A stretch of DNA of 35,980 bases from Microcaldota archaeon (lineage in GTDB: Archaea; Micrarchaeota; Micrarchaeia; Micrarchaeales; CABMGC01): positions 1 to 35,980 of the forward strand of contig JAJZLN010000029.1 of assembly GCA_021803425.1 (NCBI GenBank). Direction: 5' to 3'. This document shows, piece after piece, positions 8,260-16,603 of this stretch (its first letter is position 1; each line of letters starts with the position of its first letter). The position numbers were made by a program, and so were the translations under genes. The notes beneath the pieces are model-generated. The model ran no database searches. It was not told where the DNA came from and worked only from the letters and a program-made list of their open reading frames with translations.

Positions 8260-8994
8260 TTTGTGCAGCTTGGCAAGCTTCATTATCTCTTCATATATTG
8301 CTGCAGTCCCGCTTGCGCCTACCCTAAATTGCAAAGGATCCGGTTTTCTTCCGGAAGCTTCAATGAAGTCAAGTATCTGCTGGTATGTGCGCACGCCTCC
8401 TGAAACTTTTATGCCAACATTCCCTTTCCCAAGCCTCTTGGATATGTCATTCATGAGCTTGACATTGTCTATGTCTGCCCCCGATGTCCTGTTTCCTATG
8501 GACTTTGCATATGCTTCATCAGCGAATCCTGTGCTGGTCTTTATGAAATCAGCGCCGGACATGAATACTGCTTCATAAACTTTAGGTTTTTCCTCCCCTG
8601 TGAGATAAGCATCCTCAGTTATTACCTTGATTTTCATGTTTCCTGCATGTGCTTCACCAGATACCGATTTTAGATCGCTTAAGACATCGCCGAACCTCCC
8701 TGATTTCGCTGTGCCTATCTGGACCACAATGTCTATCTCGTCAGCAATATTTACAAGAGATTTTATCACTCCGTTCCTTTCCTCAGTATTCATCGCACCA
8801 AGAGGAAAGTCCACCACCACAGCAAGCCTAAGATCATATTTTCTGCTATTGATCCTTTCTCTTGCAAGCCTGGCATACAAAGGCGCTATGCACACTGAAT
8901 ATGTTCCGAGCTTTGCAGCTTCGTCTATCAATGACTCTACCTGCGCGGCTGTAGAGTATGGCTTCAGTAGCGTGTGGTCTATGAGCCCCATCAT
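8254..8994 (-). CDS. deoC: Deoxyribose-phosphate aldolase
   Basis: Cleaves 2-deoxyribose 5-phosphate to acetaldehyde and glyceraldehyde 3-phosphate in nucleoside catabolism. The TIM-barrel landmarks are 'LIDHTLLKP' at the N-terminus, 'DEIDIVVQIG' (the catalytic Asp region), 'FIKTSTGF' with the Schiff-base Lys, and 'GIKVSGGVRT' with the second Lys. The open frame extends upstream to a TTG at 9063, but homology begins right after the ATG at 8994, which gives about 246 residues, close to the family length. The upstream 23 codons look non-coding. It is convergent with the aminotransferase gene (shared TCATGA) and divergent from the DUF929 gene. Confidence 0.9.
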   Translation of the reverse strand: MMGLIDHTLLKPYSTAAQVESLIDEAAKLGTYSVCIAPLYARLARERINSRKYDLRLAVVVDFPLGAMNTEERNGVIKSLVNIADEIDIVVQIGTAKSGRFGDVLSDLKSVSGEAHAGNMKIKVITEDAYLTGEEKPKVYEAVFMSGADFIKTSTGFADEAYAKSIGNRTSGADIDNVKLMNDISKRLGKGNVGIKVSGGVRTYQQILDFIEASGRKPDPLQFRVGASGTAAIYEEIMKLAKLHKS

Positions 8995-9107
8995 CTTTCT
9001 TGCCGGATTTATTGTCCCTGATTCTTGCAATATATTACCATAATTGATTTGAACAGAAAACAATATAAAAAGTCCATTTCATTATACTAGGAGTTTAAAA
9101 TGGTGCC

Positions 9108-10145
9108 ATGCCTAAAAACAACAATTCCAGCCGCGCAATTGAGAAATACCAGAAGACCGTCAAGCAGCTCAGGCTCATAACGTCAATATCTCTCGTGCTA
9201 GGCATAATCGCCATATTCATCTCTATATATTCAATATATGTGGTCACTCCTGGCTTTTACTCCTTGCTTTCTTCTCACGTAACTACAGCTGCAAACAATA
9301 CTACGGCGCAAACCTCAAAGTTTCCCACATTTGCGGGAATAGACGACCCTCTTAATTCGACCCAGCTCTCCGTTATAAACAATGCGCCCAATTCATATTT
9401 TGAGACTGCAGGCTTGATGTACCTTAACGGGTCGATTTCCAATCCAATCTTCACGAAAACAAATGCCGTCACCTCATTCACTTACAATAACAAAACATCC
9501 GTCGTATACCTTGGCTCTATAACATGCATATTCTGCGGGGAAAACAGGTGGGCGATGGCTCTTGCTCTCTCAAGGTTCGGCAACTTCTCAAAACTTTTTA
9601 TCGGGTATTCATCCCTTAATGACGGCGATGTGCCCACATTGTACTGGACTTCGCTTGACTACAACACTTCAACAACTACGATAGGCAATTACTATTCAAG
9701 CAGGTACATAAATTTCTTTTCAATAGACGATGTAAAGCCGATAACCGGTGGATTCAACCTAAACACCATGCCGCAGATGCTCTCAAACATAAAGGCGCGC
9801 GGCAACCAGACATATGTAAATGCCTTTGATTATATAATCAATCTTAGCTCAAGGAATGCAACCGCATTCACCGGCACCCCGTATACTATATGGGGCAATT
9901 ATCAATTTGAGGGCGCAGATGCTGCTGATTTCGGAAATTCGACTCCTACTAGCGGGACAGTGGCGCTGTCATACATGACCCATGCACAGGTATTCTCGCA
10001 GCTTGCACATCCTTCTGACCAGTTTGCATGGACGGAATATGCCGCTGCAGACGTTTACACGGCAGCAATCTGCAAGTCTATAGGCAACTCTGCCTCCGTA
10101 TGCTCCCTGCCTTCAATACAGGAGATCGAAACCGCATTCAAGTGA
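9108..10145 (+). CDS. DUF929 membrane-anchored thioredoxin-like protein
   Basis: A 345-residue protein with a basic N-terminus, one transmembrane helix (about 25-46), and a large extracellular domain preceded by a Thr/Asn-rich linker. The domain matches DUF929, an archaeal family with a thioredoxin-like CxxC. Here the motif is 'VVYLGSITCIFCGENRW' (Cys140, Cys143), which resembles the strand-CxxC-helix of thiol-disulphide oxidoreductases. Several N-x-S/T sequons fit an exterior location. The next gene, five bases downstream, is a membrane protein with a Cys-Gly-Cys motif, so the pair may move electrons or make disulphides in cell-surface proteins; that is inference. GGAG lies 14 bases before the ATG, farther than usual, and a competing ATG at 9100 opens only a 26-codon frame. 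Confidence 0.75.
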   Translation: MPKNNNSSRAIEKYQKTVKQLRLITSISLVLGIIAIFISIYSIYVVTPGFYSLLSSHVTTAANNTTAQTSKFPTFAGIDDPLNSTQLSVINNAPNSYFETAGLMYLNGSISNPIFTKTNAVTSFTYNNKTSVVYLGSITCIFCGENRWAMALALSRFGNFSKLFIGYSSLNDGDVPTLYWTSLDYNTSTTTIGNYYSSRYINFFSIDDVKPITGGFNLNTMPQMLSNIKARGNQTYVNAFDYIINLSSRNATAFTGTPYTIWGNYQFEGADAADFGNSTPTSGTVALSYMTHAQVFSQLAHPSDQFAWTEYAAADVYTAAICKSIGNSASVCSLPSIQEIETAFK

Positions 10146-10150
10146 TTTAG

Positions 10151-10648
10151 ATGATCAAGAGCAGCAGGCGGCTTATCGCCCTGAAGAGGATATTCGAGTC
10201 ACCTGTTTATGTTGTACTTGCAGTTGCGGCTGCAATAATATTCTATTTCCTGTTTGAATATCTTGTTGCTTCCTCTAATCATGGCTTGCTCATATTCTTC
10301 ATACCTCAATATTACATATATGCGCTAGTGGCTACTTCAGGAATCCTCCTATCGATAAGTGTTTTTACGGTAATGCACTCATTATCAAGGAAGCTTTCTG
10401 GCGCGACAGGCGGCATATTCAGTGTGCTTCTCCCTTCAGTTGGAGGCCTTGTCGTGAGCTGCGGCTGCGAATTTCCAATACTAGCATCTTTACTTCTCTT
10501 CTTCGGAATCAACACTTTTGAGGCGATAGGATTGATATCAATAATCAGCACGTATCAGACCTGGATAATTTCAGGAATGGTTCTAATAAATCTTGCACTT
10601 ATCTATTTCTATGCAGGCTTGGCATATCCGCCCCGAAGAAAGCGCTAA
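10151..10648 (+). CDS. Membrane protein with intramembrane Cys-Gly-Cys motif
   Basis: A 165-residue protein with four predicted transmembrane segments (about 18-38, 56-74, 92-118 and 124-155) and basic ends. Between a Gly-rich loop and the third helix lies 'VVSCGCEFPILA' (Cys104, Cys106), a CxC placed at a membrane interface. It follows the DUF929 gene by five bases and is almost certainly co-transcribed. A CxC pair in a membrane protein next to a thioredoxin-like partner suggests thiol/disulphide exchange or metal handling, by analogy with DsbD/VKOR-type partners, but it is not recognisably a member of those families. Function unknown. Confidence 0.65.
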   Translation: MIKSSRRLIALKRIFESPVYVVLAVAAAIIFYFLFEYLVASSNHGLLIFFIPQYYIYALVATSGILLSISVFTVMHSLSRKLSGATGGIFSVLLPSVGGLVVSCGCEFPILASLLLFFGINTFEAIGLISIISTYQTWIISGMVLINLALIYFYAGLAYPPRRKR

Positions 10649-10712
10649 TAATTTGACTGGTACTTGTTATGGTATGCAGTATGGCCAGGTTAACAAAAGC
10701 AGCGACACTGCT

Positions 10713-13388
10713 TCAAGCCTTTACCTTTTGCATCATTCTCCTTTCCTTGAGGAACCTGTCCCAATAAGGCTCGCTGGACTTAAGCTGATCCCTCAGTATA
10801 GGGGCGTAAGTCGTCTCTATCAATTTTCCGTCATGCGCCTTCATGTTCATGAACAGGTATCCATTCAGCTTGTCTTCAGAAAGGAATGGAATATGCAAGG
10901 TCTTGTTGTGTGGGTTTGTAGCCGTATTCTGCATCGTAGGCCCTTCAGCAACTACTGAATTCTTTGTTGTAACCTCTTTGGATTCATGCCAATGGCCTCC
11001 AACTACCGCCTGCGCCCCGCTTCTCTGCGCTTCAAGGAAGGCCTCTATGCCATGCTCCTTTGCAGGATGCGAATGCCTCAGGTTAAATTCAATTCCATTG
11101 AACCAGAACGTTTCTGCGGCTATGTCGCTTCCGCTTCCGGTCTTTACATGCGTTTTCCAGTCATCAGGGAGCTTTCCGGACTTCTCAAACCCTTCAAGCA
11201 GCATGTCTATATGCGCTTTCAGCATTGTTGCTTCGTCGTGCTGCCCATCCCTGTGGGTCTTATTGTAGTGGTTGCCTGATATTATGGCTACATATCCCCC
11301 TCTTGAAACAACATCCAATACTAATTCCTTAACTGATTCTACGAATACTGCAGCCTGGGAATCTATGTTGGAAAGCACGTTTTTATCCTGCCTTTCGTAC
11401 CTTTCAAGCTTGGCGCGCATTATCTCATCTTCATTCAGACCTTTATTCTTAAGCCAGCTCACATATTCTGTCATTATTTCCGTATTTGCCTCCGGTCTTT
11501 CCACATACTTGAAGTTGCCGAGGTTTCCTTCTATATTATCTCCGTCAAGCACAAGCATATCGACCTTCTTGTTAAGAGCGTCTTTTGCTGCTGCTCTAAG
11601 CATTTCAATGCTTCCATAATTACCTACATGGGCATCTGTGATTACTGCAACTTTTATATCCTCTGCAGCTTCGGGCATTTTGTCTTTGGCATTAGGCACC
11701 AACGATAAAATAAGCTTTTCATCTGCATATGCAAGGTCTCCGTCCTTTATCTCCGAAGGCCTTTTGCTGGATAATATGGCCCTCTCAAGTTCAGGGTCGT
11801 GGCCAGCCACTTTCTCATGCGTGCCTTCGCCAAGTGCCTTGACAAGCTGTTCAGCAGCGCCTGCCTGCTCTATATCATCTTTTATTCTTTCTTCCTTTAG
11901 CAGGGGCACCCCCAAGGTCTTGTGTGCAACGGATCCGTCTCCATGCACTTGCACCACGCTGGCACTCTGGTCAAGTAGCATTTTGGATCCGTCAGATTCA
12001 TCGGTTTTTACTCTGTTAAGGTAGGTTTTCGTGCTCTCTGCAACGGAGAAGAATGGGCCTTTTGACAAGGCAGCAACAACAGTGCTTGACTGGTTTTCCC
12101 AGGCTTCCATCGAAAAGGAGCTATATCCGTTTCTAGATCCGATAAGCACATTCAGCGGCGTGTTGTCTATCTTTCTTTTCTCCTCCTCCATTCCTTTAAA
12201 TGTCACGTATGCCTCTCTTACAAATGCCGTATTGCTGCTCTTCTTGTATTTACTTGAAGATATTCCGAGACCATCCGTGATTATCACGTTAAATTCAAAC
12301 CCGTTGATTTTATTGCGGTAAATTGACAGCTTCTCTTCCTGGATTGTTACCTTTCTCGTCCTTCCTATTGCGTTCTTTAGTATCGTCCTATAATTATTTT
12401 CGGCTAATCGGTCAACAATGTCATTCACATCTTTAGGTAGGGGTATGTGCCCCGTAAACATGTGTATGCCTGCGCTATTCACCATCAATTCCTTAGACGC
12501 AGTTCTGGAAACCGCTTCATTATACCTTTTTGTCAAGGCTTTTTGCCTGTTTCCTATCGCCTTTATATCCGATCTTAGCTTTTCATATTCCTCGGTCTCT
12601 TCAGGGGTCCTTTGTTCGGCCTTCTTCGCTTCGTTAAGCTTACGTGTAACCTCTGTCATCTGACTGTTTGTCTCATTAAGCATCTCATCTATCTTCTCCT
12701 TGTCAAGTTCCGTGTGTATCTGCATATTCAATAATTCAAGCAGCGACTTCCTTTCCTGCAGCTCATCCAGCTCCTCTGAATTGATCTTAAAGTTAAGCTT
12801 CGCACGTTCCAGCTCCTTCTTAAGGCTCTCCCTTTCATGGTCGTTTGCAGCTTCCTCTATCCTTCTTGGTATGTTGGTTTTGGATTCTGAAAGGCTCTTC
12901 ATCTGCTCCTTGCGTGCATCTATCTCTTTTTTTATTGCTTCTATTTTCGGTTCTATTATGTTTTCAAATCTCTTCTGCTTTATCTTTTTGACCGCATCCA
13001 TGTACATCCTTGATAGGTCAAGCTTGAGCGTCTCAAGGTTCTTCTCATCGGCCTTGCCCATAACGTATATAAATGCCGCATTTTCAGGAAGCGCAGATGA
13101 AAGCCTTTCAATATGCGGCTTTATGACCGCAGCAGCGCCTTCCAGGTCCTGAACTCCGCTCCTTATCACCCTTAACTTGTCCTTGTTCCTTTCCCCTCCC
13201 CTATTTATCGGCATTTCCGGAAGCACGCCCCCGTTCACTACAAAGACATCGGGCTTCTCATTCTCCTTGAGGTTCTTTATATAGTGCGCAAGTCCTATCA
13301 GTCCGTCTTCATTCATGTATGTCTTTGCGCCGTTGATCTCAGACACTACAAATATGTTAAAAGACTTGCTTTCAATGCCACCTTCCAT
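10713..13388 (-). CDS. Tandem metallophosphoesterase protein with coiled-coil insertion
   Basis: Numbering is for the 900-residue ORF. The C-terminal domain (about 586-860) is a complete calcineurin-like metallophosphoesterase: 'VITDAHVG' (591-598), 'VLDGDNIEGN' (622-631), 'IISGNHYNK' (711-719), 'RHSHP' (780-784) and 'VVGGHWHES' (804-812). The N-terminal half looks like a second, degenerate copy: 'IFVVSEINGA' (21-30), 'VFVVNGGVLPE' (57-67), 'FIYVMGKADEKN' (115-126) and 'VLIGSRNGYSSF' (423-434), each missing the metal ligands. A charged coiled coil (about 135-305) is inserted in that copy. There is no signal or membrane segment, so it is cytoplasmic. I use the ATG at 13388 because a TATA-like box (13421-13430) lies 38 bases upstream of it but too close to the ATG at 13415. 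The substrate is unknown: nucleic acid, nucleotide or phosphoprotein are all possible. Confidence 0.8.
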   Translation of the reverse strand: MEGGIESKSFNIFVVSEINGAKTYMNEDGLIGLAHYIKNLKENEKPDVFVVNGGVLPEMPINRGGERNKDKLRVIRSGVQDLEGAAAVIKPHIERLSSALPENAAFIYVMGKADEKNLETLKLDLSRMYMDAVKKIKQKRFENIIEPKIEAIKKEIDARKEQMKSLSESKTNIPRRIEEAANDHERESLKKELERAKLNFKINSEELDELQERKSLLELLNMQIHTELDKEKIDEMLNETNSQMTEVTRKLNEAKKAEQRTPEETEEYEKLRSDIKAIGNRQKALTKRYNEAVSRTASKELMVNSAGIHMFTGHIPLPKDVNDIVDRLAENNYRTILKNAIGRTRKVTIQEEKLSIYRNKINGFEFNVIITDGLGISSSKYKKSSNTAFVREAYVTFKGMEEEKRKIDNTPLNVLIGSRNGYSSFSMEAWENQSSTVVAALSKGPFFSVAESTKTYLNRVKTDESDGSKMLLDQSASVVQVHGDGSVAHKTLGVPLLKEERIKDDIEQAGAAEQLVKALGEGTHEKVAGHDPELERAILSSKRPSEIKDGDLAYADEKLILSLVPNAKDKMPEAAEDIKVAVITDAHVGNYGSIEMLRAAAKDALNKKVDMLVLDGDNIEGNLGNFKYVERPEANTEIMTEYVSWLKNKGLNEDEIMRAKLERYERQDKNVLSNIDSQAAVFVESVKELVLDVVSRGGYVAIISGNHYNKTHRDGQHDEATMLKAHIDMLLEGFEKSGKLPDDWKTHVKTGSGSDIAAETFWFNGIEFNLRHSHPAKEHGIEAFLEAQRSGAQAVVGGHWHESKEVTTKNSVVAEGPTMQNTATNPHNKTLHIPFLSEDKLNGYLFMNMKAHDGKLIETTYAPILRDQLKSSEPYWDRFLKERRMMQKVKA

Positions 13389-13533
13389 AAATTCCCACTG
13401 ATAATTAAATACCATGCTATCTTTTTAAATCTGTTCTGCAAACTTGTTTTTTCAAGTTCCATGATTTTGTACTGAATAGAGTTTGTCGTTGACAAGGAAT
13501 AAAGTTAAAAGCTTTATTATACAATATGAGACC

Positions 13534-14022
13534 ATGGACGGGGTATTCCCCACTGGCACAGGCATAAGCCGTGTCAGGGCGATAATAAACATACTAAAGC
13601 AGAATAAAGGCCATATGGGCATGACCGAGCTGGCAGAGGAATCTGAGGAAGATGTGGATGACCTGCTGCCCCAGATCGAAGCCTGCAAGCTTCTTGGGCT
13701 ACTTGTCGTTGATGATTCTGAGCTGAGGCTGACTGATCGCGGAGAGAAGCTTACGTTCTCTAATTTTTCGAAATTCATAAGAGAGAGCCTTGCCAGCATA
13801 GAGCCCTTCAAGAGCGCAATAAAGATAATCAGCGAAAACGAGGTGCAGTCTGCAGACCTTTTCTCCGGATTGAGGTCAAGAGGTATAATAATACATGGCA
13901 ACGACGCAACAAACGATATGCTCCTGAAGAGACTTTTTCTGAGATGGGGCGTAAGGTCCAAGCTTTTTGCTTATAATTCAGATACAGATGCATGGTCGGT
14001 GCATAAAAGCACAAACAGCTGA
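13534..14022 (+). CDS. Stand-alone AAA-associated C-terminal domain protein (ABC transporter partner)
   Basis: About 162 residues from the ATG at 13534; the ORF track starts 17 codons upstream without support, while a TATA-like stretch lies about 20 bases before this ATG. It matches the AAA-associated C-terminal domain (AAA_assoc_C) usually fused to the C-terminus of archaeal nitrate/sulphonate/bicarbonate ABC ATPases. The N-terminal winged-helix-like part reads 'MTELAEESEEDVDDLLPQIEACKLLGLL', followed by 'LRLTDRGEKL', and the C-terminus has 'LLKRLFLRWGVRSKLFAYNSDTDAW'. The matching ABC ATPase gene is next door on the opposite strand and lacks this domain, so the domain has probably been split off and now acts in trans. 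Its role is not established in the literature I know; regulation of the ATPase is the simplest guess. Confidence 0.72.
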   Translation: MDGVFPTGTGISRVRAIINILKQNKGHMGMTELAEESEEDVDDLLPQIEACKLLGLLVVDDSELRLTDRGEKLTFSNFSKFIRESLASIEPFKSAIKIISENEVQSADLFSGLRSRGIIIHGNDATNDMLLKRLFLRWGVRSKLFAYNSDTDAWSVHKSTNS

Positions 14023-14184
14023 CTTGCCTTATAAAAAATCAGGCCAATTCATCTATTTCGACAAGGAAGCCTGCCACCTTCCGTGGTTGGCGGTTTACCA
14101 AGCTTTTTGAACGGTTCCCTGTTTTTGTATAACGGCATATGTGTATACAACTGCAATCCAGCGACTCCTCGCTCCGCAATGCGG

Positions 14185-14946
14185 CTATTTGGCTAGGAGA
14201 GCATATATGCTGTCCATTATGTCAGTGAATTGCTTTGACCGTTTGTCTCTTGGCCTTGCGCCGCTCATTTTCATAATCTTCTTCACCCTTGACGGCTTAT
14301 TTGACAGCACAATAATCTTGTCCGACAGTTCTACAGCCTCTTCAACATTATGGGTAACCATGACTACTGAATTGACCGAGATATTCTTATTTTCAAGCAT
14401 ATATACTATGTCTGACCTCAGTGTATTGGCGGTCAGTTCGTCAAGAGAGCTGAAAGGCTCGTCCATAAGCAGCACCTGCGGATCCGAGGCTATCGCCCTC
14501 GCAATGCCTACACGCTGCTTCATTCCGCCGCTAAGCACATTAGGGTAATGCGACCCAAATCCCGAAAGCCCGAACCTGTCCAGCAGCTCTGCGGCCTTCT
14601 TGGTCTTTTCGCTGTCCTCAAGGCCCGTTAGCGAAAGCCCGATCTTTACATTGTCCATGTTGGTAAGCCAGGGAAGCAGGGCGAAATCCTGAAATACGAA
14701 GGATATTTTACTGTTTGGCCCTTCTGTGCGCTTGTTCATGAACGTCACTTCGCCCGACGAAGGTTTTATGAGCCCCGCTATTATTCTAAGCAGGGTAGAT
14801 TTTCCGCATCCAGAAGGCCCTATTATGGAGACAAATTCCCCCTTTTTGACTTCGAAGGATACATTTTCCATTATGTCCAGGTTGCTGTTCTCAAAATGGA
14901 AAGATACATTATTTACTGATATTATCGTAGGCCTCGGCATATGCAT
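14185..14946 (-). CDS. ABC transporter ATP-binding protein, NitT/TauT (SsuB/TauB) type
   Basis: The cytoplasmic ATPase of an importer, about 253 residues. Walker A is 'GPSGCGKSTLLR', the Q-loop is 'VFQDFALLPWL', the signature is 'LSGGMKQRVGIARA', Walker B is 'VLLMDEPFSSLD', and the H-loop is 'VMVTHNVEEA'. 'DFALLPWLTNMDNV' is characteristic of nitrate/sulphonate/taurine-type ATPases. It has only a short tail after the nucleotide-binding domain, unlike archaeal relatives that carry an AAA-associated domain. The ORF track begins at a TTG at 14949; the ATG at 14946 overlaps the last base of the permease stop (TGATG), which is the likelier coupled start. Confidence 0.9.
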   Translation of the reverse strand: MHMPRPTIISVNNVSFHFENSNLDIMENVSFEVKKGEFVSIIGPSGCGKSTLLRIIAGLIKPSSGEVTFMNKRTEGPNSKISFVFQDFALLPWLTNMDNVKIGLSLTGLEDSEKTKKAAELLDRFGLSGFGSHYPNVLSGGMKQRVGIARAIASDPQVLLMDEPFSSLDELTANTLRSDIVYMLENKNISVNSVVMVTHNVEEAVELSDKIIVLSNKPSRVKKIMKMSGARPRDKRSKQFTDIMDSIYALLAK

Positions 14947-16532
14947 CAACTATACACTCCTGCAAGCTTTTTGTAAAATCTCTTCCACAGGAACGTGTTT
15001 ATGATAAGTATCATAACTACAAGATTTAAAAGCGCAAGCCCCATTATGGCAAGCCCTCCGCCTCCAGATGTAAGTGACGTATCAAGAAGCTTTCCCATTC
15101 CCACGCTTACGCTGCTTATCACAGTGGATCCGGATATGCCTGTAGTTGTGAAGTACTCTGCAACTATGCTTGCATTCCATTCTGCGGCTATGCCTGTCAT
15201 TGCTCCTGTAACCAGTCCAGGAAGAATTGCTTTTATGTAAATGTTGCGCCACGCATTCTTTCCCTTCACCCCGAAAATTTTCTGAACCTCGAACACATTG
15301 GACGGCAGCGTTCTTGTGCTTGCTATTATGCTGAAGATTATATACCATATGCCGCTGAGGAAGAATATTACGAATGCAACAAGCTCACCGTGCCCCGGAT
15401 ATTTGCTGAAGCCTACTGCAATGGCGGGCAGCAGAATTGTGGCAGGTATGGAAGCCATTACCTGAAACAGAAGAAGATATTCCGAGCTCCTGTTTGTCAT
15501 GAATATTATATATACGCTCAATGGTATGGAGATGACAAGTATTGCAAGGAAGGCCAGCCAAACCCTTGCGAACGATGCAGCAAGTGCTTGCAGGATAATC
15601 GCTTCTTGTCCTGCAAGAGAGCCGTTGGAAGCAAAAATCAGCGCCACCACAACTAAGATAAGTAATGCAAGCGGCGCATAAAACCTAGAAATGTCGATCT
15701 TTGGGCGCGCAATCCTTGTAATGTGGCTTATCGGTTCGAAGTATGCATGCTTTTTCTGCGCGGCTACGCTGAAGCCCTCGGAATCGAACACGGCCCTGTT
15801 CCTCGGCAGCTTCTTTCCTATCCAGTCAAGGAATTCCTTTTCATAATGCATCCTTCCGGAAGCCTCCTTCTGCCTCATGTGTTTTGTGGAGTAATCTTCA
15901 AGAGGTTTGAAGAAGAGAAATCTTGTCGCAACAACAAATACGATGAACACCGCAATTCCCAGAATATAAGCCGCACTTCCCTGCGAAGCTAGCGATATCA
16001 GCGCAGTGCCTATCCCATACTTAACCTGATAGTTTGTATTGCCTATTGAGAATATCTCGCTGGTCACCAAATAGAACAGCCCTATGGACCACGAAAGTAT
16101 TGACTGCTCCACTATCCTTGGAAATGCCGCCGGAAAGTATATCCTCCTCAATTTAGACCATCCGTCAAAATGATAAAGCTCGGCAACCTCCATGAATTCC
16201 TTCGGTATGGTCTTCACTGATTCGTACACGCCCAATATGATATTCCATACCATGCTCGTTACTATCAGGAATATTACTGCGGCATTTATGCCTATATAGC
16301 CTGGGAGCAAGAACACGAAAACGAAAATCACTACAGGAAAAAATGCGAGGATAGGCACTGTCTGCAATATGTCTACTATCGGGATAAGTATCTTTTCAGC
16401 AGTGCGCGATGTGGCTGCATATACTCCCACTGCAATGCTTATGATGAGCGACAGCCCCAGCGCAATAAACATTCTGACCCACGACGCAGAAGTGTCTAAA
16501 ATCAGTTGTAGCAGCAGCCATACAAAATCCAT
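14946..16532 (-). CDS. ABC transporter permease, two fused NitT/TauT-type permease domains
   Basis: A 528-residue membrane protein containing two copies of the binding-protein-dependent permease domain. Copy 1 has its EAA loop at 'EVAELYHFDGWSKLRRIYFPAAFPRI' (about 137-162). Copy 2 has 'FEVQKIFGVKGKNAWRNIYIKAILPG' (about 405-430). A basic cytoplasmic linker ('KHMRQKEASGRMHYEKEFLDW') joins them, giving about twelve helices in all. Such fusions are common in archaeal members of the sulphonate/nitrate/bicarbonate family and form the whole membrane channel as one chain. The ATPase follows with a one-base overlap. No substrate-binding protein gene lies in the window, so the substrate cannot be inferred. 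The gene is divergent from the V4R gene, with TATA-like sequence in the 71-base gap. Confidence 0.88.
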   Translation of the reverse strand: MDFVWLLLQLILDTSASWVRMFIALGLSLIISIAVGVYAATSRTAEKILIPIVDILQTVPILAFFPVVIFVFVFLLPGYIGINAAVIFLIVTSMVWNIILGVYESVKTIPKEFMEVAELYHFDGWSKLRRIYFPAAFPRIVEQSILSWSIGLFYLVTSEIFSIGNTNYQVKYGIGTALISLASQGSAAYILGIAVFIVFVVATRFLFFKPLEDYSTKHMRQKEASGRMHYEKEFLDWIGKKLPRNRAVFDSEGFSVAAQKKHAYFEPISHITRIARPKIDISRFYAPLALLILVVVALIFASNGSLAGQEAIILQALAASFARVWLAFLAILVISIPLSVYIIFMTNRSSEYLLLFQVMASIPATILLPAIAVGFSKYPGHGELVAFVIFFLSGIWYIIFSIIASTRTLPSNVFEVQKIFGVKGKNAWRNIYIKAILPGLVTGAMTGIAAEWNASIVAEYFTTTGISGSTVISSVSVGMGKLLDTSLTSGGGGLAIMGLALLNLVVMILIINTFLWKRFYKKLAGVYS

Positions 16533-16603
16533 GTTTATTAAAACTTCAGAGATTAATATAAGTCTTTGCGTAGAATTTATAGTGCAAAGAGAAAAAGATC
16601 CGG

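Noticed and set aside
9100-9180. ATG at 9100 with a better-placed GGAG than the DUF929 start
   Set aside because: It opens only a 26-codon frame with no protein-like features; probably chance, although it could slightly affect initiation at 9108.
12700-13152. 150-codon plus-strand Ser/Leu-rich ORF
   Set aside because: Shadow of the coiled-coil region of the metallophosphoesterase; Ser/Leu/Phe-rich composition is what the complement of Glu/Lys-rich coding gives.
15390-15656. Plus-strand ORFs across the permease gene
   Set aside because: Shadows of the permease coding frame, with unlikely Cys/Arg-rich composition and no ribosome binding sites.
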